DNA of 64,000 nucleotides from Flavobacteriales bacterium (GTDB lineage: Bacteria > Bacteroidota > Bacteroidia > Flavobacteriales_E > Vicingaceae), in the NCBI GenBank assembly GCA_029262875.1, contig JAJCYO010000147.1:1-64000 (forward strand), in the 5' to 3' direction. The notes beneath the pieces were generated by a model. It did not search any database. It was not told the DNA's origin and saw only the letters and a list, made by a program, of their open reading frames with translations. The number at the start of each line of letters is the position of its first letter. Position 1 is the stretch's first letter. The position numbers were made by a program, and so were the translations under genes. Positions 16,101 through 25,561 of this stretch are shown here, piece after piece.

Positions 16101-19100
16101 ATCCGGTTGCGGGAATTTTACCTTCTACTGATACAGCCTGTGTGAATGAAAACATCATTTTTTCTAATAATTCTGTTGGAGCAACTACCTATGCTTGGGG
16201 TTTTGGTGATGGAGGAACAAGTACTGCAATTAATCCTACTTATGCATATACAGCAGCAGGAACCTATATTGTTCAATTAATTAGTACGTCACCTTTTTTA
16301 TGTTCTGATACCATTACAACGACAATTGTTGTTGACCCATTGCCAACATCTAACTTTGGGTTTACAATTGAGTGTGTAGGAAATCCAACCCTATTTACAG
16401 ATTCTTCCTTTAATGCCATTTCTTGGAGTTGGAGTTTTGGTGATGGGAATGCTTCAATACTTCAAAATCCAACGAATTCGTATATAGTCGCTGGGACGTA
16501 TAATGTGAATTTGACAACAACAAACGCGGCAGGATGTACACATACTATAATAATTCCTGTTGTGGTGAACGATGTAGCAGTAGCAGCATTTTCAAATACA
16601 CAAACATGTTTTGGGGCAGCTACTAATTTTACAGATTTATCATCTGGGACGCCAATCTCATGGGCTTGGGATTTTGGAGATGGAAACACTGCTATAACAC
16701 AAAATCCTACTAATCTTTATGGTGCTCCAGGAGTTTATAATGTGGAGTTAATTGTTGCTGCAGGAAGTGGTTGTTTCGATACCATTGTTCAGCCAATAAC
16801 AATTGATTCTGTTCCAACAGCTAACTTTACGTTTACCGATGTTTGTTCTAATGATACTACATTTTTTGTAAGTACCTCTACAGGAACTCCTGATACTTAT
16901 TCATGGAATTTTGGCGATGGAAATACAGACTTAACAAACAATCCAACTCCCAATAATATTTATTTAGTGGACGGAACATACAATGTTGAATTAATAGTTG
17001 GTTATGCTGCAACAGGGTGTACAGATACAATAACACAAACGGTTATCTCATTTCCACATACAACTCCAAATTTTAGTAATAATACAGCTTGTTTAAATGA
17101 TACTACTTTCTTTACTGATTTAACGGGGAATGCTCCAACAATATGGGCTTGGGATTTTGGAGATGGTAACACTTCTATCCAACAGAATACAACACATACT
17201 TACTTATTGGATGGAACATATAATGTTACACTAACCACTACAAATGTATTTGGTTGTGTTGATAGTATTACTCAGGTAATAACAGTTGACCCTCTTCCAA
17301 CAGCTAATTTTAGTTTTGATACGGTTTGTCTAAATACGACAACTACTTTTATTGACAACTCATTAAATGCAGTTTCCTGGACATGGGATTTTGGAGATGG
17401 AAATACTTCTGCCAGCCAGAACCCAACACATCTATATGGTTTAGATGGAACGTACAATGTTCAGCTTGTTGTAACAAATGTATTTGGTTGTACAGATACC
17501 ATTGTCAATTCGATAATTGTAAACCCAAACCCTGTTGCTGCATTTACTGTTGATACGATGTGTTTTGGTGTTCCAACTACTTTTACTGATGTTTCTACTG
17601 GAACTCCAGTAACCTGGGCATGGGATTTTGGAGACGGAAATACTGATAACGTTCAGTTTACGACTAATACTTATGGACAGGATTCAACATATACGGCTCA
17701 ATTAATTGTATCAAATGTATTTGGATGTGCCGATACCATTTCAAATACAGTGATTGTTTTACCGCAGCCAACAGCTGGTTTTGATGTGACATTATCTTGT
17801 GCTAAACAACAATCTGTTTTTGTGGATACCAGTCAGGGAACACCAAATACTTGGGCATGGGATTTTGGAGATGGGAATACTTCTAACTTGCAAAACCCAA
17901 CAAATATTTATTTACTTGGAGGAAATTATAATGTTCAATTAATTATTGGAAATGGAGCAGGATGTTCAGATACGATTGTAACTCCAATAGTGGTAAGTAC
18001 TGTTCCTACTCCAGGATTTTTTGCTGACACAGTATGTTTTGGAAATGTGACCACATTTACAGAAACAGTTGTTGATGCTGTAGGAATTGCGACTTACGAT
18101 TGGGATTTTGGAGATGGAAATACTTCAAATGCCCCTAATCCAACTTACATTTATCAAGCTCCAGGAACCTATAATGTTACCCTAATTGCAACTAACGTAA
18201 ATGGCTGTGATAGCTTTATCACAATACCTGTTGTAGTGAACGCAATACCTATTGCTAATTATACAGTGGATACCGTTTGTTTAGGTTCAACAACAACATT
18301 TACCGATGCTTCGACTGGAGCTCCTAATGGTTGGACATGGGATTTTGGCGATGGAGGTAACAGCAATATTGGACCAATTACAACGCATACTTATTTAACA
18401 CCAGGGTCATTTTTAACTTCTTTAATTGTTTCTGGTGGATCAGCCAATTGTACAGATCAAACTTTTCAAGTTGTAGTTGTAGTAGATGACGTTATTGCAG
18501 GAATTTCTGTGAATACGCCAATTTGTGATGGAGACCCTGTTAATTTCATTGATAATTCTGTTATTAATGTTGGTTCAATAACGAATTGGACGTGGAATTT
18601 TGGCGATGGAAATACTTCAGCATTACAAAACCCAACACACACTTATGCTAACCCAGGAACCTATACAGTGAATTTAACAGTTACCTCTAATGGTGGATGT
18701 ACAAGTTCAGATTCTGTTTCCATCACTGTAAATACAAACCCAGGAGCAGTGTTTGTTCCTGTTGATGGGTGTTTAAATGTACCTACAGTATTTACGGACT
18801 TGTCTACTGGAAATCCTACTAATTGGGCATGGGATTTTGGAGATGGGAATACATCAATACAGCAGAATCCGGTTCATACTTATGGAAATTCGGGCCAATA
18901 CAATGTGACATTAACGGTGACATCAGATTCGGGTTGTACCAGTACACTTATAGAAATTATACGGATATATGATTTACCAACTGCTGCCTTCACGAGTAAT
19001 GTGGTTTGTGTAAATGATACGATGAATTTTACTGATTTATCTACAATTCCTAACGGAACCATTACAGGATGGGATTGGGATTTTGGCGATGGAAATGCTT

Positions 19101-20002
19101 CTACTCAACAAAACCCAGGAAATGTTTACACCATTAATTCACAAACATTTAATGTGCAGTTAATTGTCACGTCAAATGCTGGATGTGTGGATACTGTTGT
19201 TCAACAAGTGAGCGTGAATCCTGTACCAAGCTTTGATTTTTGGCCAGTCTTAGCAAGTGGTTGTGAAGGAGATGTGATACAGTTTATGGATACCTCTGTG
19301 TTGAACAATGCATTTATCACAAACTATCAATGGGATTTTGGAGATGGTTATAATTCTTTCTTACCAAGCCCTTCTCATGTTTACCCTAATGCTGGAAATT
19401 ATACAGTAAGTTTAACACTAACAACCTCTGATAATTGTACGAGCTCAGATACCTTGGCTTTTCCAGTTATGATTTATCCTAACCCAGTTGCAGCATTTAC
19501 ACCATCACCGAATGAGGTTTCTATTTATACACCAACAGTTAATTTTATAGACCAATCAACAGGAGCAACTGGGTACGATTGGAACTTTGGAGATGGAAGT
19601 GGAACAAGTACAATGAGTAACCCAGCTTATGCTTATCAGGATACTGGATACTATACGGTTACTCAGATTGTGATTAGCAATTTTGGATGCATGGATACCA
19701 CTCAGAGAGAAGTTAAGGTCAATGGAGAATATGTTTTATTTATTCCAAATGCATTTACTCCAGATGGAGATTCCAAAAACAATACATTCTTTCCTAAAGG
19801 AATGGGGATTGCTGATTTCAAGATGTTAATTTTTGATCGTTGGGGAGAAAAGTTATTTGAATCAAACAGCTTAGGTGTGGGTTGGGATGGAACGTATAAA
19901 GGTAAACCTGTAGAGCTGGGAGTTTACGTATATCGCATTTTTACCACTGATGTGTTGGAAGAAGAGCATAAGTATATAGGGAGAGTAACCGTGATTAGGT
20001 AA
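13139..20002 (+). CDS. Giant PKD-repeat surface protein with T9SS type B C-terminal domain
   Basis: 2287-aa exported protein. Translation appears to start at GTG: this keeps a basic n-region (KKNLKHIDLIKK) before the hydrophobic core MFFALFLMVFAG; the next Met would leave no positive charge. I count about 24 PKD or PKD-like modules by their WxFGDG or variant (for example WDFGDGNTSN), most of 75-90 residues. The C-terminal 90 residues (YVLFIPNAFTPDGDSKNN, FDRWGEKLFES, GWDGTYKG) are a type B sorting domain. PKD arrays usually form stiff stalks in surface adhesins or enzyme scaffolds; no catalytic domain is seen. The gene is followed after 53 bp by another T9SS cargo on the same strand. Confidence 0.92.
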   Translation: MKKNLKHIDLIKKQAMFFALFLMVFAGHQTFASCPSIITTFTPSVINICGPGATNISFVNGSTGANASTATYDWYVNGVPFDNTTGLVAPNNDNISAIGTYTYLLVANDSSGTCTDSFAVNVVIHPVPNPSFTFNPNNQCAGTTISFNNNSTGGNGFTSYNWNFGDGNNSSLVNPSHVYAAGGTYNVTLTMTNAAGCSNTFNLPVTALDIPVIGISGDDGDGDLFNCLLPVDTATSEVVTFFNTTTGAVSYSWDYGDGSPIFTTGSNAPHTHTYNSYGTFTVTFTALHANGCSVTQTLTVVFEKFVSASFSVPILETSGCLPHTVNAVNGSVNANTYVWDFGDGTPPVTTTSFIPPAHTYNTGGNFTITVTASNSCNTSIATVGPIIISGPPIANFNHTLGDTLNTIRGCAPQITNFNNSTTGAVPANNYTWIMGNGNTYTNTINPPSQTYNQGQYTVMLIANNACGSDTVTSTINIDTIPTAFMFVNPLEGCTPLSVNGFDSAFGGNLTTQWFADGVFQTNNDTMPTQIFTTPPGNTLTTHTVRLRVSNQCGVFDSTVNVIVHPAVQSIFAPVASTICEGSSVTFSQTSLGDSLTFAWDFGNGNTATTPGPHTIVYTTPGTYTTQLITTGYCGSDTLTGTVVVTPFPIADILPDVLNGCEDLTVNFTNNSSPGATSYNWTFGGGATPATSTVFNPGAVVFPNPGLNNMVTLTVDSLGCVSNDTAYIDVYPLPVPSFTVAPASGCSPLTVTFNNTSPVTPGDIYTWDFGNGNTSNNQNPGSQVYTTTGLDSTYTIQLIVQTANGCLDSITQTVTANLSPIASITPDVLNGCEDLTVNFTNNSTVGATSYNWTFGGGAIPATSTAFNPGPIVFPNPGSNMVILTVDNFGCITSDTVFIDVYIMPLPSFTATPNPGCSPLDVAIVNTSPVNVGDIYTWDLDNGNTSNAQNPPNQTYTTTTIDSIYNIQLVIQTVDGCIDSVAQTVTVHPNPVAGILPSTDTACVNENIIFSNNSVGATTYAWGFGDGGTSTAINPTYAYTAAGTYIVQLISTSPFLCSDTITTTIVVDPLPTSNFGFTIECVGNPTLFTDSSFNAISWSWSFGDGNASILQNPTNSYIVAGTYNVNLTTTNAAGCTHTIIIPVVVNDVAVAAFSNTQTCFGAATNFTDLSSGTPISWAWDFGDGNTAITQNPTNLYGAPGVYNVELIVAAGSGCFDTIVQPITIDSVPTANFTFTDVCSNDTTFFVSTSTGTPDTYSWNFGDGNTDLTNNPTPNNIYLVDGTYNVELIVGYAATGCTDTITQTVISFPHTTPNFSNNTACLNDTTFFTDLTGNAPTIWAWDFGDGNTSIQQNTTHTYLLDGTYNVTLTTTNVFGCVDSITQVITVDPLPTANFSFDTVCLNTTTTFIDNSLNAVSWTWDFGDGNTSASQNPTHLYGLDGTYNVQLVVTNVFGCTDTIVNSIIVNPNPVAAFTVDTMCFGVPTTFTDVSTGTPVTWAWDFGDGNTDNVQFTTNTYGQDSTYTAQLIVSNVFGCADTISNTVIVLPQPTAGFDVTLSCAKQQSVFVDTSQGTPNTWAWDFGDGNTSNLQNPTNIYLLGGNYNVQLIIGNGAGCSDTIVTPIVVSTVPTPGFFADTVCFGNVTTFTETVVDAVGIATYDWDFGDGNTSNAPNPTYIYQAPGTYNVTLIATNVNGCDSFITIPVVVNAIPIANYTVDTVCLGSTTTFTDASTGAPNGWTWDFGDGGNSNIGPITTHTYLTPGSFLTSLIVSGGSANCTDQTFQVVVVVDDVIAGISVNTPICDGDPVNFIDNSVINVGSITNWTWNFGDGNTSALQNPTHTYANPGTYTVNLTVTSNGGCTSSDSVSITVNTNPGAVFVPVDGCLNVPTVFTDLSTGNPTNWAWDFGDGNTSIQQNPVHTYGNSGQYNVTLTVTSDSGCTSTLIEIIRIYDLPTAAFTSNVVCVNDTMNFTDLSTIPNGTITGWDWDFGDGNASTQQNPGNVYTINSQTFNVQLIVTSNAGCVDTVVQQVSVNPVPSFDFWPVLASGCEGDVIQFMDTSVLNNAFITNYQWDFGDGYNSFLPSPSHVYPNAGNYTVSLTLTTSDNCTSSDTLAFPVMIYPNPVAAFTPSPNEVSIYTPTVNFIDQSTGATGYDWNFGDGSGTSTMSNPAYAYQDTGYYTVTQIVISNFGCMDTTQREVKVNGEYVLFIPNAFTPDGDSKNNTFFPKGMGIADFKMLIFDRWGEKLFESNSLGVGWDGTYKGKPVELGVYVYRIFTTDVLEEEHKYIGRVTVIR
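15091..16116 (+). repeat. Duplicated two-PKD unit (about 513 bp each)
   Basis: The segment starting with LPDVLNGCEDLTVNF recurs 171 codons later as TPDVLNGCEDLTVNF, followed in both by a WTFGGG module and a GDIYTWD module. In DNA, gatgtattaaatgg occurs at 15101 and 15614. This is a recent duplication of two modules together rather than of one. Confidence 0.85.
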
Positions 20003-20055
20003 GTGATTAACTATTTATCAATTTAATTCTATTTTAGAAAAAAAATTAATTAGCT

Positions 20056-21756
20056 ATGAAAAAAATAATATTTATTTTAAGCATTATTACTTTCCACTTA
20101 TCAATAGCAAGTGCACAAAACGCTAATTTAGATTGGGCAAGAGCGATGAGTGGTACTGGTAATGATAGTTATTCAATAGCTGTTGATAATTTTGGTAATA
20201 CATATACTACAGGTAGTTTAACTGGAACAGTTGATTTCGACCCAGGAGGAGGAGTATTTAATTTAACTTCAACGGGTTCTAATGATGTTTTTATTTCTAA
20301 ATTAGATTCTTCTGGAAATTTTGTTTGGGCAATTAATATAGGAGGTACCAATAGTGAATTGGGAAGGTCAATAGCAGTTGATGGTAATGGAAATGTTTAC
20401 ATTATTGGAATTTTTTATGGGACTGCAGATTTTGATCCAGGGGCTGGAGTATTTAATTTGACTTCAGCAGGAAACCAGGATGTATTTATCTTTAAATTAG
20501 ACCTTTTAGGTAGCTTTCTTTGGGCAGTAAATTTAGGGGGAGTAGCCGGAGAAAATGGCAATTCAATAGCTGTTGATGCTTTTGGTAATGTTTATACAAC
20601 AGGCTCATTTATGGATACAACGGACTTTGATCCAGGAACAGGGGTTTTTAATTTAATTGCTTCTCCCATTTTTCCTTCTATTTTTGTTTCTAAACTTGAT
20701 TCTTCTGGAAATTTTTTATGGGCAAAAAACATCGGGGATGTCAATAATGGTAATGGGGGAGTAGGGTTATCTATTGCATTGGATAGCGCCAGTAACGTTT
20801 ATACAACTGGTAATTTTTCAGGGACTATCGATTTTAACCCTGAAACGGGGACTTTCAATTTGACTTCCTCAGGTCAAGACGACATGTTTATTTCTAAGTT
20901 AAATTCTTTGGGTAATTTTTTATGGGCTAAAAAAATAGGGTCGGTAGGTTATGAAGTAAGCAGATCTATAGCTATTGATGCTTCACAAAATATTTATATA
21001 ACAGGTTTTTTTCAAGAAATGATAGACTTTGATCCAGGGATAGGAATATTTAATTTAGCTCCAGCAATTGGATCTGATATTTTTATTTCCAAATATGATT
21101 CTTCTGGGAATTTTTTATGGGTAAAAGGGATAACAGCGACATATGGTGGTACAGATCGTTCTATAGCCATTGATGCGCAGGATAATGTGTACACTACAGG
21201 GAATTTTCAGGGTACTATTGACTTTGACCCTGGAATCGGAGTATTTAATATGGTTTCTAATGGTGATCGAGATATTTTCATTTCTACATTAGATTCTTCT
21301 GGGAATTTTTTGAATGCTCTTAATATGGGTGGAATTACAGCAGATTTTGGACTTTCAGTAACAGTGGATAATCAAAATAATATTTATAGTACTGGTTCTT
21401 TTTCTGGAACAGCAGATTTTGACCCAGGAGCTGGATTAGTTAATTTAACTTCTAATGGTCCAAACGATATTTTTGTATTAAAATTAAACCAAGATTTTTC
21501 TTTAAGCACTGTAGATATAAAGAATAGAGGAAATATTTCTATTTATCCTAACCCAACCTCAGATCAACTAATGATAAAAAGTAATTTAATTATTAATGAA
21601 GTGAAAATTATGGGTGTTACAGGTAAAACTGTAAAAGAGATTCAGCTAAACCCTAACATTAATGCTATAGGGGTTTCTGATTTATCTAAAGGGATTTACT
21701 TTATTCGACTCTCTGACGGAAAAAAGAGTGTAACAACAAAGTTTATTAAGAATTAA
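20056..21756 (+). CDS. SBBP-type beta-propeller protein with T9SS type A sorting domain
   Basis: 566-aa exported protein. The signal peptide (about 1-20, ending IASAQ) is followed by seven repeats of about 64-69 residues, each containing SIAVDxxGNVYTTG, a TxDFDPG segment and FISKLDSSGNFLWA. This pattern is that of SBBP repeats, and seven copies suit a seven-bladed propeller. The C-terminal 75 residues (NISIYPNPTSDQ, then VSDLSKGIYFIRL and a TKFIKN end) are a T9SS type A domain. The DFDPG loops could bind calcium, which is inference. Its stop overlaps the next ATG as TAATG, implying translational coupling. Confidence 0.88.
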   Translation: MKKIIFILSIITFHLSIASAQNANLDWARAMSGTGNDSYSIAVDNFGNTYTTGSLTGTVDFDPGGGVFNLTSTGSNDVFISKLDSSGNFVWAINIGGTNSELGRSIAVDGNGNVYIIGIFYGTADFDPGAGVFNLTSAGNQDVFIFKLDLLGSFLWAVNLGGVAGENGNSIAVDAFGNVYTTGSFMDTTDFDPGTGVFNLIASPIFPSIFVSKLDSSGNFLWAKNIGDVNNGNGGVGLSIALDSASNVYTTGNFSGTIDFNPETGTFNLTSSGQDDMFISKLNSLGNFLWAKKIGSVGYEVSRSIAIDASQNIYITGFFQEMIDFDPGIGIFNLAPAIGSDIFISKYDSSGNFLWVKGITATYGGTDRSIAIDAQDNVYTTGNFQGTIDFDPGIGVFNMVSNGDRDIFISTLDSSGNFLNALNMGGITADFGLSVTVDNQNNIYSTGSFSGTADFDPGAGLVNLTSNGPNDIFVLKLNQDFSLSTVDIKNRGNISIYPNPTSDQLMIKSNLIINEVKIMGVTGKTVKEIQLNPNINAIGVSDLSKGIYFIRLSDGKKSVTTKFIKN

Positions 21757-24494
21757 TGATTACCACCATCTATAGTCGTTGCATATCAGTTTTGAAGGTA
21801 ATTTGTTTTACAAAGTACTGTTTTACAATTGTTCTTATTTTAAGCACATTTCTAACGAATGCACAATTATTTCAAGATAATTTTGGAACGGCCTTCGCTT
21901 CTATAAGTACCGTTAATTGGCCAAGTGCTTGTCGTGGAGGTTCAGCTTCTTCTTTTAATACTTCTATAGGTCCATGTGCAGGGGCAGGAGATTATGAATA
22001 TGGGTTAAGCGGGTTTGGAAGTTACATCACAACCAGTGCCATAGCCATCCCAGCTGCAGGTTATGATTTAACGTTTGACTATTCCTTTAATAATACGTTT
22101 AGTTTTCCAGCCATTGAAATTAGAACAGGAGCTTCTTGTGGAACAGCGTTAGTTAATAGTACCACTTTAACGAATACATCAGGAGCATGCACACCACAAG
22201 TAATTGATTTGAGCGCTTATGCTGGACAGACGATTTACATTCGATTTCGTTCTAATACTTCTTCGGCTACTTTTTATTTTGATGACCCAACTGTAGATGT
22301 GAGCGCTGGAGGAGGTGGTGGAAGTTGTTTGTTGAGTGACGATTTTGGATCTGCTTTTGCATCAATTAGTACAACTAACTGGCCAAGTGCTTGTAGGGGA
22401 GGAAGTCCATCTTCATTTAATACTTCGGTTGGTGCTTGTGCAGGAGCAGGAGATTATGAATATGGGATGAGTGGGTTTGGAACATACATTACAACAAGTG
22501 CTTTAGCCATTCCGGCAACAGGATATGACTTAACTTTTGATTATTCTTTTAATAATACATTTAGTTTTCCGGCCATTGAAATTAGAACAGGAGCATCCTG
22601 TGGAACAACGTTATCAAGCTCTACTACTTTGACGAATACTTCAGGTGTATGCACACCACAAACTATAAATTTAAATGCTTTTGCAGGACAAACGATTTAC
22701 ATTCGGTTTCGTTCAAATACTTCTTCAGCTACATTTTATTTCGATGATGTAACTGTTTGTGGAGGAGGTGGAGGAACTGGCGATTTAAAGTGGGCAGATA
22801 ATTTTAATGACAACGATTTAGATCTTGATTATGCTGGAACAGGAGGAGATGAAGCTTGTACAGGTTGTGGAACATGGACACTCGGTAACGGATCAACGTT
22901 AAATTTGGTTCCTGCTGGAGGCTGGAATGGAAATAGTAATGAAACAGAAGCTTTTGTAGATAACATGGCTAATGTTTATTATGCTAAATTAGACAGAGAT
23001 GAATACATTGAATCTCCAACAATAGATATGAGTGGACAAGAAGCTGTCAAAATTAGTTTTTATGCTAAATCATCTTCTTCTGGAACAGGAGGAGGAGATA
23101 GTTGGAGTTCTTTTAGTGATCATTTGCGACTACAAATTTGGGACGGTAGTGCATGGATTACGGTCAAAGACATTACTGAAGGAACTTCAGTGGAAGAAAA
23201 TAAAATTTCTGCAGCTTTACCGTTTAACTATTTCTGCTTTACTGCATACAAAAGCACAACAAGTCCTGGTAATTATTATTATACTTCAACACCAAATGTT
23301 AATGCAGCTTATTTTCATACTGACTTCAAGTTTAGGGTAATTTTCGAAGGAGGCTTTTCAGGAGCGCCATTTGCTTGGGTTGATGATTTTACTTTTCGTG
23401 CTGATGCAGATGGCTACTCTACGATGATTCCATGTGGGATATCATTTTGGAATGAACCTGCAGCAACAGGTTATGGACAGGATCCCGGAGCCACTGCCTT
23501 GAATGATTCTGAGCGGGGTGTAGAATTGGAATTAGATAATTCGATTAACATTCCTCCATTGTGGGCAACAGAAGCAGACGATGGAGATGCTGTTACACAA
23601 GTGTTTGGTGTTGGTGAATCTGAACGAGTCGTTTTTTGTGTGTTGAGTGAGCAAGAAATAAATTTCGCTTTTCCGATAGTTAGTTTTTCTTCTCCATCAA
23701 TTGGAAATCAAAGTTCTGTGATGTCAAAAGATAATAATTATACAGGACCAGGATGGAAATACTATGCAGTAGAATACATTAGCTGCGATTTAGCTGGAGG
23801 GTCTATTAGTGAGCCCACCAACCAATTTGAATACCATTATGTATTTGAATACGGTAATGAATTTATTCCAGTGTTTTATCAATTAAATACTTCTGGAATA
23901 GAAACTGGAGGAGGAGTAACAAGTTCTTTTGAGCGGTTTGATGCCCCAGATGTTATTTCATCTGATAATTGTGGGGTAGCTTTACCCATTGATTTGTTAG
24001 AATTTACGGCTACAAAGGAGGGCAGTGCTGTTGACTTGGAATGGACAACAACAGCAGAAATAAACAATGATTATTTTGAATTACAACGCTCGGAAAATGG
24101 AATTGATTTTAATGCCATAGCTAAAATTCAAGGAGCAGGAAATTCCAATGTGCTACTCCAATATAAAAATGTAGATGATGCTCCATTGAAAGGTATTTCC
24201 TATTATCGTTTAAAACAAGTTGATTTTGATAGGCAATATTCTTTCTCAAATGTGGTATCAGTAAATATTGTTAATGAAGCAATAACAATCCACCCTAATC
24301 CAACAAGTGGTTTATTAACTATTGATAATATAGAAAATCAAGAACTTACTATTCTTGACATAACAGGCAAAATAGTAAAGACAGTTTTAATAAAAAACAA
24401 TACGATTAATGTTGCTGATTTACCGAGAGGAATTTACTTCATTCAGTTTTTGGATAAAGAAAAGGCGGTAATGAAAAAGTTTGTAAAGAATTAA
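21756..24494 (+). CDS. T9SS type A cargo with duplicated N-terminal module and jelly-roll-like domain
   Basis: 912-aa exported protein. The start is fixed by the TAATG overlap with the preceding gene and no other Met is near; the result is a signal peptide with a long n-region, cleaved near FLTNAQ. Two copies of a roughly 140-residue module (DNFGTAFASIS-NWPSACRGGS... FYFDD) lie at about 40-180 and 194-335. Next comes a MAM/jelly-roll-like region (YIESPTIDMSGQEAVKISFYAKSS, WVDDFTF) and a further domain. A FTATKEGSAVDLEWTT segment and the type A sorting domain (ITIHPNPTSG, LPRGIYFIQF) end it. No catalytic motif was recognised; a carbohydrate-binding or adhesion role is possible. Confidence 0.83.
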   Translation: MITTIYSRCISVLKVICFTKYCFTIVLILSTFLTNAQLFQDNFGTAFASISTVNWPSACRGGSASSFNTSIGPCAGAGDYEYGLSGFGSYITTSAIAIPAAGYDLTFDYSFNNTFSFPAIEIRTGASCGTALVNSTTLTNTSGACTPQVIDLSAYAGQTIYIRFRSNTSSATFYFDDPTVDVSAGGGGGSCLLSDDFGSAFASISTTNWPSACRGGSPSSFNTSVGACAGAGDYEYGMSGFGTYITTSALAIPATGYDLTFDYSFNNTFSFPAIEIRTGASCGTTLSSSTTLTNTSGVCTPQTINLNAFAGQTIYIRFRSNTSSATFYFDDVTVCGGGGGTGDLKWADNFNDNDLDLDYAGTGGDEACTGCGTWTLGNGSTLNLVPAGGWNGNSNETEAFVDNMANVYYAKLDRDEYIESPTIDMSGQEAVKISFYAKSSSSGTGGGDSWSSFSDHLRLQIWDGSAWITVKDITEGTSVEENKISAALPFNYFCFTAYKSTTSPGNYYYTSTPNVNAAYFHTDFKFRVIFEGGFSGAPFAWVDDFTFRADADGYSTMIPCGISFWNEPAATGYGQDPGATALNDSERGVELELDNSINIPPLWATEADDGDAVTQVFGVGESERVVFCVLSEQEINFAFPIVSFSSPSIGNQSSVMSKDNNYTGPGWKYYAVEYISCDLAGGSISEPTNQFEYHYVFEYGNEFIPVFYQLNTSGIETGGGVTSSFERFDAPDVISSDNCGVALPIDLLEFTATKEGSAVDLEWTTTAEINNDYFELQRSENGIDFNAIAKIQGAGNSNVLLQYKNVDDAPLKGISYYRLKQVDFDRQYSFSNVVSVNIVNEAITIHPNPTSGLLTIDNIENQELTILDITGKIVKTVLIKNNTINVADLPRGIYFIQFLDKEKAVMKKFVKN
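21874..22764 (+). repeat. Direct duplication of a ~430-bp coding module (462-bp offset)
   Basis: The sequences beginning ttttggaacgg at 21881 and ttttggatctg at 22343 encode the same module (WPSACRGGS, DYEYG-SGFG-YITTSA, FYFDD). The copies are joined by Gly-rich linkers (SAGGGGGSC, GGGGGTG). Confidence 0.87.
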
Positions 24495-25522
24495 TTTACC
24501 AATTCCATATCCTTTACACCACTAAATGTTGGTTCAATAACCCACTCTCCCTTTTCATTAATAAAGCCCCATTTATCGCCTTTTTTTGCAGCGGCAAAAC
24601 CATTTTTGAAATCTCGTCCGCCATCAAATTTTGCTTCAATAACCCACTTTCCTTCTTTGTTAAAGTAACCCGTTTTACCACCTTTTACCCCTTTGGCTAA
24701 TCCATTTTTAAAGTTAGATGTACGTTCAGCATTTACAGATATTGTTTCTCCACTCTTATTAGTATAAACCCATTTGTCAACCTTTTTTACCATAGCAAGA
24801 CCACTTACAGGGTCAAAATTTTTGGCAGCTACAAACGTTGCTTCAATCACCCACTCACCTTTTTTATTGATAAAACCAACTTTCCTATCCATTGTTTTCG
24901 CCCATGCCAAACCATTACTGAAATAACCAACACTTGAAAATTGAGCTTTAATAATAACTTTCCCGTCAGTTCCAACAAAACCAAATTTTTTATCTGAAGC
25001 TCTGTAAGGAGCTAATCCTTCGGAAAAACCTTTACAATCAATAGCACCATCCACAACAAATTCATCTCCAGTTTTATTGATGACAAAAAAATCACCATTT
25101 TTACGGACTACAGCAAACCCATTATCGAATGGCAATGCTTTTTCATATTTTAAGCCGATAGCCAATTCACCATTAGTATTCAGATAACCCCAGTTTTTAC
25201 CCACTATTATCGGAACCAACCCCTCTTTAAATCCCTGCATACCAATTCCAAACACATTAAATAGCTTGAAGTTACCAACTTCGGTTTTTAGTTTTTCTCC
25301 TTTAGAATTAAGGAAAAAGAATTTTTTACCTTCATAAATTGGTGCATAACCTTCAGAAAATTTATAACAACTCCTGTATTGAGCTTCAATTAAAAATTCT
25401 CCTTTTTGATTGATGTATCCCCATTCTTTTTTGCCAAAAGGTTTTGCTTGAGTAATATAAGTTTGAGCAAAAGCACTAACAGTTAATAGGATACTTAGGG
25501 TAATAGTAAATACTAATTTCAT
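24491..25522 (-). CDS. WG-repeat protein, exported
   Basis: 343-aa protein with signal peptide (about 1-20, ending SAFAQ) and roughly ten WG-type repeats. These include KEWGYINQKGEFLIEAQY, KVGFINKKGEWVIEATF and KWGFINEKGEWVIEPTF. WG repeats are common in Bacteroidota exported proteins of unknown function. No sorting domain is present, so the mature protein is probably periplasmic. It lies 39 bp downstream of rnr on the same strand with no hairpin between, so read-through transcription is possible. It converges on the T9SS cargo gene through a shared TTAA. Confidence 0.88.
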   Translation of the reverse strand: MKLVFTITLSILLTVSAFAQTYITQAKPFGKKEWGYINQKGEFLIEAQYRSCYKFSEGYAPIYEGKKFFFLNSKGEKLKTEVGNFKLFNVFGIGMQGFKEGLVPIIVGKNWGYLNTNGELAIGLKYEKALPFDNGFAVVRKNGDFFVINKTGDEFVVDGAIDCKGFSEGLAPYRASDKKFGFVGTDGKVIIKAQFSSVGYFSNGLAWAKTMDRKVGFINKKGEWVIEATFVAAKNFDPVSGLAMVKKVDKWVYTNKSGETISVNAERTSNFKNGLAKGVKGGKTGYFNKEGKWVIEAKFDGGRDFKNGFAAAKKGDKWGFINEKGEWVIEPTFSGVKDMELVN

Positions 25523-25561
25523 GAAGTAGTTTTTATAATTAATAGGTAAAGTTATGGATAT

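Noticed and set aside
23032-23340. 102-aa plus-strand ORF overlapping the 912-aa cargo
   Set aside because: It is the out-of-frame shadow of the jelly-roll-like region.
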